Below are positions 1 to 6,384 of a stretch of DNA of 11,375 bases, in pieces. Origin of the DNA: Pseudomonadota bacterium (GTDB lineage: Bacteria; Pseudomonadota; Gammaproteobacteria; Burkholderiales; Burkholderiaceae_B). The stretch is taken from positions 1 through 11,375 of the forward strand of contig JAJYRX010000028.1 of assembly GCA_021793875.1 (NCBI GenBank), given 5' to 3'. The translations under genes and the position numbers were made by a program. Within the stretch, counting starts at the first letter, position 1; each line of letters begins with the position of its first letter. A model generated the notes under the pieces. That model was not told the origin of the DNA. It saw only the letters and a list, made by a program, of their open reading frames with translations, and did no database searches.

Positions 1-1248
1 TGGAATCTGGCTTTACAAAGTGATCCTGTTTATGAAGCGGCTGGCTACTCTAGCGACGCAGACCAAGAAGCTAAACCACAAGCCAGGGCAAAACTACTAC
101 CCCGAATATATGCAAATGTAGGTGCACAGGCAGAAAATACACGGCGTGTACGCACCTTCTCTGATAGCAATACCAATAAGCGGGCTCTGTGGAATATAAC
201 TCTTACTCAACCAATAATAGACATAGCTGCGTGGCATAACCTTGAGCGCTCAGATTACATATTGCAAGCTGCTGAAACTCGAAGAACAGCCGCCTATCAA
301 GACCTCATACTACGAGTATCCCAAGCTTACTTCAATGTACTAGTGGCCCAAGATAATCTGCGTGCCATAAAGGCTGAAAAGCAGGCTATAAAAACACAGC
401 TTGAAGCAGCACAGCAGTCATTCGAGTTAGGAAGCGCAACCATCACGGACACTCATGAGGCCCGTGCACGACTAGACCTGCTCAACGCTAACGAGCAACA
501 GGCTAACAACGCTGTACAGCTTGCTTTCGATGCTTTGGAAAGCCTTACAAATCACAGACCTAACCAGCTAGCTCGTTTGTCAGCAACATCAAACATTCCC
601 CTGCCCGAGCCAAACGATCAACGGGCCTGGGTTTCTAGGGCAGAACAAAGCAACTTAAATGTTAACCTGGCGTTTCTTAACGCTAAAATACAAGAAAAGC
701 AGCTAGATGTAGAAAAAAGTAGTCATTATCCAGACCTACGCCTAGAAGCTCAAACAGGCAGCGCATCTGACCGCGGAATACTTGGTCCACGCCCTAACAC
801 TGGGCCCAGGTCGCTGGACTCATCAGTTGGTGTGACGCTATCAATACCACTATTTACCGGCGGCGAAATATCTTCCAAAGTCAGAGAGCAGTATTCACGA
901 TTGCAACAGCACAAAGCAGAACTAGAAGCCAGCAAACGTATTGCAAGACAAAATACTCAATTACATTTTTCTGGTGTAATATCCGGTCTTACTCAAATAG
1001 ATGCGCTTAAAGCAGCAAGAGAGTCTAGCAAAGCTTCTATGGATGCCAACCAGCTTGCCTATGAAGTTGGGGTAAGAATTAATATAGACGTTTTAAATGC
1101 ACAAAAACAGCTATTCGATACTGAACGTCTGCTGTCGCAGGCCAGATACAATACTTTAATGCACGGTCTACAGCTTAAGGCTTCAAGCGGTACACTTAAC
1201 GAAGAAGATCTAATGGCTATCAATGCATTACTAAGCAAAACATTCTGA
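1..1248 (+). CDS. tolC: TolC-type outer-membrane efflux/secretion channel, 5' end missing
   Basis: The reading frame is open from the first base of the window to a TGA at 1246-1248, giving 415 visible residues. Family members are about 440-480 residues, so the signal peptide and a few tens of residues are probably cut off by the window edge. The visible start has the family pattern of a W..AL..DP segment followed by QARAKLLPRI near residues 28-37. The rest is long, Q/A/E-rich helical sequence in two similar halves, as expected for the TolC fold with its 12-strand barrel and periplasmic helical tunnel. Members form trimers that serve tripartite efflux pumps or type I secretion. An in-frame TTG at 262 exists, but conserved TolC sequence continues upstream, so it is not the start. 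The stop overlaps the ribosome binding site of the next gene. The family call is firm; the transported substrates and the exact orthology are not known. Confidence 0.9.
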   Translation, partial: WNLALQSDPVYEAAGYSSDADQEAKPQARAKLLPRIYANVGAQAENTRRVRTFSDSNTNKRALWNITLTQPIIDIAAWHNLERSDYILQAAETRRTAAYQDLILRVSQAYFNVLVAQDNLRAIKAEKQAIKTQLEAAQQSFELGSATITDTHEARARLDLLNANEQQANNAVQLAFDALESLTNHRPNQLARLSATSNIPLPEPNDQRAWVSRAEQSNLNVNLAFLNAKIQEKQLDVEKSSHYPDLRLEAQTGSASDRGILGPRPNTGPRSLDSSVGVTLSIPLFTGGEISSKVREQYSRLQQHKAELEASKRIARQNTQLHFSGVISGLTQIDALKAARESSKASMDANQLAYEVGVRINIDVLNAQKQLFDTERLLSQARYNTLMHGLQLKASSGTLNEEDLMAINALLSKTF

Positions 1249-1251
1249 GGG
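1247..1251 (+). promoter_or_regulatory. Shine-Dalgarno site of the Tim44-domain gene, overlapping the tolC stop
   Basis: GAGGG lies four bases before the ATG at 1256 and shares bases with the tolC TGA stop. It is one of the clearest Shine-Dalgarno sites in the window and fixes the start of the Tim44-domain gene. Its position suggests re-initiation by ribosomes finishing tolC. Confidence 0.6.
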
Positions 1252-1255
1252 TTAA

Positions 1256-2182
1256 ATGACCATTAAATTTGCACGTTTTTTCACCATACTATTACTTACT
1301 TTTTCTGGTGTTGCCATGATGGCTGCTTCTTTTGATGCCGAAGCAAGACGTTTTGGTGGAGCAAGAAGCTTTGGTCGTCAATCCACAAATATAATGAAAC
1401 AACGACAGGCAGTGAAGCCGCCTACAGCAGCTCAGCGCAATGCTGCAGCCAGCAATAGAGCTGCGAACACCGCAAACACCCAGGCTCGCTCTGGCATGTC
1501 AAGATGGCTGGGCCCAATAGCAGGCATAGCAGCCGGTCTTGGTATAGCAGCACTGCTGTCCGCATTTGGCCTATCAGGCGCATTTCTTGAGTTTATGTCT
1601 AGCCTCATATTAATAGGCTTGGTGATATTTGCAATCATGTTCATTATTAGACGCTTACGTGGCCATGGACTAGCTACAGAAAATGCTGGTCATATGCGAG
1701 CACAAACAATGCAACGGCAAGGCATACAGGAACAAGCATGGCAACAACCAGAAGCGGCACCCGCAGCCACAAATCTATCCGCTGCTACACATGATGACTC
1801 TTGGTTTATACCTGAAAACTTTGATACACCAGGGTTTTTAGCAAATGCCAAAGCACAGTTTATTAAAATACAGTCTTTATGGGATTCCGGTGATATAAAT
1901 CAGCTGCGCGAGTACCTAACTGATGACATGCTAATAGAGATAACGCCAGAGCTAGAACAGCGAACTGGTGCTAATGTTACAGAGGTGCTGCTTCTAAATG
2001 CCGAACTAATGGGTATGGAAGCAGTGGCAGGTGGACATCTAGCAAGTATAAGATACTCAGGTATGCTGAAAGAGTCCCCAGAAGAACAGGCCAAACATTT
2101 CGAAGAAGTATGGAATCTGTATAAAACAGACAGTTCTGGCTGGTTACTTGCGGGAATACAGCAACTACCTTCTAGCCATTAA
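1256..2182 (+). CDS. Membrane-anchored Tim44-like domain protein
   Basis: This 308-residue protein has an N-terminal signal or anchor (about residues 5-25, hydrophobic after a Lys/Arg start). A basic, low-complexity stretch follows, including RRFGGARSFGRQS near residues 31-43, which resembles the start of Tim44-domain proteins in Burkholderiales. An A/Q/N-rich linker comes next, then two hydrophobic segments at about 86-104 and 111-131 ended by RRLR. The C-terminal part, about 185-305, looks like a soluble Tim44/Mba1-type domain (NTF2-like fold). The bacterial role is not established. The gene often sits beside ubiJ and ubiB, so a link to inner-membrane assembly or ubiquinone metabolism is possible but only inferred from position. 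It lies 7 bases after tolC and 8 before ubiJ, almost certainly in the same transcript. Length is typical and no defect is visible. Confidence 0.85.
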   Translation: MTIKFARFFTILLLTFSGVAMMAASFDAEARRFGGARSFGRQSTNIMKQRQAVKPPTAAQRNAAASNRAANTANTQARSGMSRWLGPIAGIAAGLGIAALLSAFGLSGAFLEFMSSLILIGLVIFAIMFIIRRLRGHGLATENAGHMRAQTMQRQGIQEQAWQQPEAAPAATNLSAATHDDSWFIPENFDTPGFLANAKAQFIKIQSLWDSGDINQLREYLTDDMLIEITPELEQRTGANVTEVLLLNAELMGMEAVAGGHLASIRYSGMLKESPEEQAKHFEEVWNLYKTDSSGWLLAGIQQLPSSH

Positions 2183-2190
2183 CAGTTAAT

Positions 2191-2808
2191 ATGCTGGGTC
2201 TATCCAATATACTGCCATCCCCGTCAGCAGCGTTTGCACGCTTAATAAACAGCCTGATGAAGCAAGAGGAATGGGCTCAGCACAAGCTAATGCAGCACGG
2301 TGATAAAACGGTACAAATAGGTGTTGCAAATCTAAATCTCAGCTTACATATTTTGCCTTCCGGGTTAGTACAACAAGCTGACTCCGAGCAAACACCCGAT
2401 GTCCATATACATATACCCCGACACCTTATTAGCCAAATACCACAAATATTAGGCAAGGACACCTCACAAATAACCCGTATAATGCACATACAAGGTGATG
2501 CTGCGTTAGCGCAAACAGTATCTGAACTAGCACAAAACTTACGCTGGGATGCTGGTCACAACCTATCTAAAGTATTCGGAAATATAGTTGCACGCCGTCT
2601 TTTAATGGGCCAAACAGCAAGTGCTCAAGCCGCTTCGTACGTAGCACGTAATATTGCTCGCAACATAGGTGAATATATGGCGCATGAAAGTGCGCTTTTG
2701 GCCAATAGGCCCGCCATGAACGAGTTCTCAGCACGGTTACAGCAAGTTAACCAGCAAATAAGCTCTTTAGAGCAACGTGTTGCCAAAATCAAAGCAAAAG
2801 ATGTTTAG
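2191..2808 (+). CDS. ubiJ: Ubiquinone biosynthesis accessory factor UbiJ (SCP2-like lipid-binding domain)
   Basis: The 205-residue product matches UbiJ in size and layout. An SCP2-type sterol/lipid-carrier domain occupies roughly residues 15-120. A helical segment rich in basic and small residues follows, and a C-terminal coiled coil (about 172-203, QQVNQQISSLEQRV) closes the protein. In Escherichia coli UbiJ works with UbiK and the soluble Ubi complex, binding hydrophobic ubiquinone intermediates through its SCP2 domain. The ATG at 2191 has only a weak upstream ribosome site, so initiation may depend on ribosomes leaving the preceding gene 8 bases away. The 3' end overlaps the ATG of ubiB by 8 bases, consistent with coupled synthesis of two proteins of the same pathway. 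Thirteen of its 17 isoleucine codons are ATA by hand count, which is unusual. Confidence 0.88.
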   Translation: MLGLSNILPSPSAAFARLINSLMKQEEWAQHKLMQHGDKTVQIGVANLNLSLHILPSGLVQQADSEQTPDVHIHIPRHLISQIPQILGKDTSQITRIMHIQGDAALAQTVSELAQNLRWDAGHNLSKVFGNIVARRLLMGQTASAQAASYVARNIARNIGEYMAHESALLANRPAMNEFSARLQQVNQQISSLEQRVAKIKAKDV

Positions 2809-4354
2809 CCTTTTACGACTTATAAAGATTGTTTATATAGCACTACGCTATCGACTAGACGAACTTGTTTTATCTAGTATCAATCGTCCTTTTGCTTATG
2901 GGCTGCTAAGAATTATACGTTTTGGTCGTAAACCCAAGGTACCACGAGGCAAAAGATTAAGACTGGCGCTTGAATCATTAGGGCCTATATTCGTCAAATT
3001 TGGGCAAGTATTATCAACCAGACGTGACCTTATACCACACGATATTGCACAAGAACTGGCTCTTCTACAAGATCGCGTACCCCCATTTCCATCAAATATA
3101 GCGGCAAAATGCATAGAAGATGAATTAGGAAAACCGCCAAACATTCTATTCGCACAATTTGACACAGACCCAATAGCGTCTGCATCAATAGCGCAAGTTC
3201 ACTTTGCAACACTACATGATGGGCGAAAAGTTGCAGTTAAAGTGCTACGTCCTGGTATGCATAAAATAATAAATAAAGACTTACGCCTAATGGGGATATT
3301 GGCATCTTTGGTAGAAAAAATATCCCCAGACGCACGTAGGCTTAAGCCTCGCCAGGTAGTACATGAATTTAATAATTACCTGCACGATGAACTAGATCTT
3401 ATGCGCGAGGCTGCAAATTGTAGCCAACTGAGGCGCAACTTTTATGAGAAACCTGATCGCGCTAACCTTTTAATTGTTCCCGAAGTGGTTTGGGAGTATT
3501 GCTCCACTGCAATTTTCACTATGGAACGCATGAGTGGTATACCAGTCAACCAGACTGACAAGCTGGTAAAAGCCGGAGTAGACTTATCCGACCTAGCAGT
3601 CAGAGGTGTGGAAATTTTTTTCACGCAGGTGTTTGCTGATGGATTCTTCCATGCCGATATGCACCCAGGCAATATATATGTATCCGATCAACCGGAAACT
3701 CTAGGTCGCTATATAGCCATGGATTTTGGCATTGTTGGCACTTTATCTGAATTTGATAAGAATTATTTAGCACAGAACTTTCTTGCTTTTTTCCAACGTG
3801 ACTATCGAAGGGTGGCACAACTTCATATAGAGTCTGGATGGGCACCTGCTAACACCAGAGAAGAAGAGCTGGAGGGTGCAGTACGAGCGGTATGCGAGCC
3901 TTATTTTGACCGACCACTAGCCGAAATATCTTTGGGACAGGTCCTTTTAAGACTATTCCAAACTTCCAGAAGGTTTAATGTAGAAATACAACCTCAATTG
4001 GTTTTATTACAAAAAACCTTATTGAATGTTGAAGGTATGGGACGTGACCTCGATCCAGAGCTAGACCTGTGGAAAACAGCAAAGCCATACCTTGAGCGGT
4101 GGATGCATAAACGTATTGGTATACATGGTTTAAGGGAAAGGGTTAATCAGGAAGCCAGCCAGTGGGCACAAATTCTACCTCAAATTCCGCGCCTAGTTTA
4201 TACAAACCTGAACCAAGAAAACCAGCAGCTATCCATAAAAAATCAGCTTGAAATGCTGCGTAAGGCGCAACAGCAAAATAATAATATATTAATGGTTATA
4301 GCAGCTATTTTGGCCGTTCTAATAGGCCTTGTTATATGGTTTTTTATGAAATGA
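2801..4354 (+). CDS. ubiB: UbiB, atypical ADCK/ABC1 kinase-like protein of ubiquinone biosynthesis
   Basis: UbiB is a membrane-bound atypical kinase-like ATPase required for ubiquinone synthesis, thought to act on lipid intermediates or their access to the Ubi enzymes. The frame extends back to a GTG at 2777. The ATG at 2801 is preferred because it begins with the usual family start (MFSLLRLIKIVYIALR), gives 517 residues, and overlaps the ubiJ stop by 8 bases. Visible motifs are the signature KFGQ at 66-69, an Ala-type nucleotide loop (ASIAQVH) before VAVK with Lys147, a conserved E..L..EA..N segment, the catalytic-loop equivalent HADMHPGN at 284-291, and the metal-binding DFG at 308-310. A hydrophobic C-terminal segment (about 494-516) is the expected membrane anchor. 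All key residues are present, so the protein should be active. The stop overlaps the rfaE2 start in an ATGA junction. Confidence 0.95.
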   Translation: MFSLLRLIKIVYIALRYRLDELVLSSINRPFAYGLLRIIRFGRKPKVPRGKRLRLALESLGPIFVKFGQVLSTRRDLIPHDIAQELALLQDRVPPFPSNIAAKCIEDELGKPPNILFAQFDTDPIASASIAQVHFATLHDGRKVAVKVLRPGMHKIINKDLRLMGILASLVEKISPDARRLKPRQVVHEFNNYLHDELDLMREAANCSQLRRNFYEKPDRANLLIVPEVVWEYCSTAIFTMERMSGIPVNQTDKLVKAGVDLSDLAVRGVEIFFTQVFADGFFHADMHPGNIYVSDQPETLGRYIAMDFGIVGTLSEFDKNYLAQNFLAFFQRDYRRVAQLHIESGWAPANTREEELEGAVRAVCEPYFDRPLAEISLGQVLLRLFQTSRRFNVEIQPQLVLLQKTLLNVEGMGRDLDPELDLWKTAKPYLERWMHKRIGIHGLRERVNQEASQWAQILPQIPRLVYTNLNQENQQLSIKNQLEMLRKAQQQNNNILMVIAAILAVLIGLVIWFFMK

Positions 4355-4854
4355 ACATGCCTTATAAACCCAGCTTTGAACACAAAATAATTAGTCGTGA
4401 AGACTGCGTAATTAATACCGAGAAGAGCTTATGGAAGAGGCCATTGGTGTTCACAAATGGAGTATTTGACATACTTCATAGAGGGCATGTTAGCTACCTA
4501 GATGAAGCTGCTAGCTTAGGTGCAACTTTGGTGGTGGCTCTTAACACCGATAACTCAGTTAAACAATTGAATAAAGGGTCAGATAGGCCAATTAATACGC
4601 TAGAAGACAGAGCCGCCCTTATGGCAGCGCTTGATTGCGTTAGTTTTGTAACTAGCTTCCATGAAACAACGCCAGTAGAAATAATAAAACAGATACGCCC
4701 AGACATTATAGTTAAGGGCGGAGACTACATTATGGCAAAACTACCAGAAACCAAACTAGTTGAAAGCTGGGGTGGTAAAGCAGTAGCCATTCCGGTTCTA
4801 CATAATAAATCTACCAGCAAGCTTATTGCCAAGGTACGCTCTAATATAAGTTAA
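4351..4854 (+). CDS. rfaE2: D-glycero-beta-D-manno-heptose 1-phosphate adenylyltransferase (stand-alone RfaE2/HldC type)
   Basis: This nucleotidyltransferase would transfer AMP from ATP to heptose 1-phosphate, making ADP-heptose for the LPS inner core. It corresponds to the C-terminal half of E. coli HldE. The separate kinase half (RfaE1/HldA) is not in this window. The cytidylyltransferase-fold signature TNGVFDILHRGH covers residues 35-46, with HxGH at 43-46. A KGGDY motif and a C-terminal STSKLIAKV, equivalent to the ISTS-type phosphate-binding motif, are also present. ATGs at 4336, 4351 and 4357 are in frame. The one at 4351 is chosen because it forms an ATGA overlap with the ubiB stop, giving 167 residues, near the usual 160-170. 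Its last 14 bases overlap the end of ubiE on the other strand. It is the last gene of the rightward operon, and no terminator is visible. Confidence 0.93.
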   Translation: MNMPYKPSFEHKIISREDCVINTEKSLWKRPLVFTNGVFDILHRGHVSYLDEAASLGATLVVALNTDNSVKQLNKGSDRPINTLEDRAALMAALDCVSFVTSFHETTPVEIIKQIRPDIIVKGGDYIMAKLPETKLVESWGGKAVAIPVLHNKSTSKLIAKVRSNIS

Positions 4855-5581
4855 CACCTTCATGTAAGGCTACTGCACCTGCTGCTAGATTAAAAAACTG
4901 CACATTGGATAATCCCGCATCTTCTAGCATTACTGCCAAAGTTTCTTGGTCAGGATGCATACGTATAGACTCAGCCAGATAACGGTAGCTATCTTCATCA
5001 TTGGCTATTTTGCGTCCAAGCCATGGAAGGATATTAAAAGAATACCAGTCATAAGCTGGAGCAAGAGGTTTAGCAATATGGGAAAACTCTAAAACCAGTA
5101 GTTTTCCACCTGGTTTTAGAACTCGTCTCATTTCAGACAATGCCTTATCTTTGTTGGTCATATTGCGTAGACCAAAAGCTACTGAAACCCTATCGAAATA
5201 ACCATTAGAAAATGGCAATTTTTCAGCATCACATACGGCTACAGGCACAACAAGCCCACTATCTATTAGTCTATTACGACCCACATTAAGCATAGACGGG
5301 TTAATATCCGTAAGCCACACTTCGCCAGACTTACCAGCCCTGCGTGCAAACGCACGAGCCAAGTCTCCAGTACCACCTGCAATATCGAGCACCCTCATGC
5401 CTGGCTGTACATTAGCCCTAGCTATGGTAAAAGCCTTCCAGGCACGATGCATACCGGCAGACATAAGGTCGTTCATGAGATCGTAGCGTTGTGCCACAGA
5501 GTGAAACACCTGCGCAACACGCGACGCTTTTTCATTTACATTTACGGTTTCATAACCAAAGTGCGTTTCAGGTTTGTCCAT
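4841..5581 (-). CDS. ubiE: Class I SAM methyltransferase UbiE (demethylmenaquinone/2-octaprenyl-6-methoxy-benzoquinol C-methylase)
   Basis: UbiE carries out the C-methylation of the ubiquinone ring precursor, and of demethylmenaquinone where that is made, using S-adenosylmethionine. The 246-residue product has the expected start (THFGYETV at about 6-13) and the UbiE signature region AQRYDLMNDLMSAG at 30-43. Motif I, VLDIAGGTG, is at 64-72, the acidic segment DAEKLPF follows, and the second signature RVSVAFGLRNMTN and VLKPGGKLLVLEFS complete the fold. The C-terminus reads ALHEGVNLY, where I recall the family usually ending close to GYKF. The tail and stop lie inside the 3' end of rfaE2, which it overlaps by 14 bases tail to tail. 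The start is ATG with no clear Shine-Dalgarno. In many related genomes ubiE directly precedes the Tim44-gene/ubiJ/ubiB block; here it is about 0.5 kb beyond ubiB and reversed. Confidence 0.95.
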   Translation of the reverse strand: MDKPETHFGYETVNVNEKASRVAQVFHSVAQRYDLMNDLMSAGMHRAWKAFTIARANVQPGMRVLDIAGGTGDLARAFARRAGKSGEVWLTDINPSMLNVGRNRLIDSGLVVPVAVCDAEKLPFSNGYFDRVSVAFGLRNMTNKDKALSEMRRVLKPGGKLLVLEFSHIAKPLAPAYDWYSFNILPWLGRKIANDEDSYRYLAESIRMHPDQETLAVMLEDAGLSNVQFFNLAAGAVALHEGVNLY

Positions 5582-5688
5582 GTTATAAGCTTGCGTTAAT
5601 TACCCAAACATTATCGTACCGCATTATGCTTCAATAGGGCTGCGCCAGTATTTATTAAATTTGAGTTTTGTAGATTATTATCGCAATT
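5582..5688. promoter_or_regulatory. Divergent intergenic region between ubiE and phoB
   Basis: These 107 bases are the only head-to-head gap in the window and must hold the promoters for ubiE (leftward) and phoB (rightward). The phoB-proximal half (about 5651-5688) is very AT-rich. It contains a TATTAT at 5676-5681 that could be a -10 element, but no good -35 stands at the right distance. On the ubiE side, GATAAT can be read on the minus strand at 5615-5610, also without a convincing -35. I looked for the direct CTGTCAT-type repeats of a Pho box and did not find any. The region is a promoter by position rather than by clear motif. Confidence 0.45.
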
Positions 5689-6384
5689 ATGAAAGCAAAT
5701 ATTCTTATAGTTGAAGACGAGCCTGCTATACAAGAGCTAATTAAGCTAAATCTTGAGCTTAGTGGCTACTCAACCGAACAAGCATACAGCGCAGAACAAG
5801 CACGCACGCATATAAATACACGCAAGCCTGACCTAGTATTGTTAGACTGGATGCTACCAGGCTCATCTGGCATTTCACTTGCAAAGTGGCTAAGGTCAAG
5901 CGAGCGCACCAACGACTTGCCAATAATTATGCTTACAGCTAAAACCAGTGAAGAAAATGCGGTAGAGGGTTTAGAAGCGGGTGCGGACGACTACATCTCA
6001 AAACCATTTTCACCAAAAGAACTAATTGCCCGAATCAAAGCGGTACTGCGACGTAGGGCACCCCAGCTTACTCAAGATGAAATAGTAAAAGGCAGCATAC
6101 GACTAAACCCCACTACACACCATGTTTTTGTTGAGCAACAATCAATTAGTTTGGGTCCTATCGAATTCAGACTGCTACACTTCCTAATGGTAAACCCAGA
6201 AAGAGTATTTTCCAGATCTCAGTTGTTAGATAACGTATGGGGTGATCACGTCTTTGTAGAAGAGCGCACTGTAGACGTACACATAAGGCGTTTACGAAAA
6301 GCTCTGGAGTTAAATAATGCTCATACACACATACAAACAGTACGCGGTGCAGGATATAAATTTACGGCCCGTATAAATGATTAA
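5689..6384 (+). CDS. phoB: PhoB, phosphate-type OmpR-family response regulator
   Basis: This 231-residue two-domain regulator aligns in register with E. coli PhoB. The receiver domain (1-120) has the acidic pocket Glu9/Asp10, the phospho-acceptor Asp53, the switch Thr83 and the conserved Lys105 in SKPF. The C-terminal winged-helix domain (about 130-229) has the OmpR/PhoB pattern, including LLDNVWG, VDVHIRRLRKAL and VRGAGYKF. Phosphorylated by PhoR, it would bind Pho boxes and activate phosphate-starvation genes. The ATG at 5689 fits the family start, but the bases before it (ATCGCAATT) contain no Shine-Dalgarno sequence. It overlaps phoR by 8 bases. The pst transport genes and phoU, often next to phoBR, are not in the window. 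Another OmpR-family regulator is possible, but length and motifs favour PhoB. Confidence 0.9.
   Translation: MKANILIVEDEPAIQELIKLNLELSGYSTEQAYSAEQARTHINTRKPDLVLLDWMLPGSSGISLAKWLRSSERTNDLPIIMLTAKTSEENAVEGLEAGADDYISKPFSPKELIARIKAVLRRRAPQLTQDEIVKGSIRLNPTTHHVFVEQQSISLGPIEFRLLHFLMVNPERVFSRSQLLDNVWGDHVFVEERTVDVHIRRLRKALELNNAHTHIQTVRGAGYKFTARIND

Noticed and set aside
262..1248. TTG at 262 as the start of the TolC gene
   Set aside because: The same frame is open to base 1 and encodes conserved TolC sequence (QARAKLLP region), so the gene is a 5' partial.
2777..2800. GTG at 2777 as the ubiB start
   Set aside because: It adds eight residues unlike the family N-terminus and lies deep inside ubiJ; the ATG at 2801 fits the family start and the overlap pattern.
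4336..4350. ATG at 4336 as the rfaE2 start
   Set aside because: It adds five residues inside the hydrophobic tail of ubiB; the ATGA junction at 4351 is the more typical coupled start.
5582..5688. Pho box upstream of phoB
   Set aside because: No pair of CTGTCAT-like direct repeats could be found; autoregulation may exist but the sequence does not show it.
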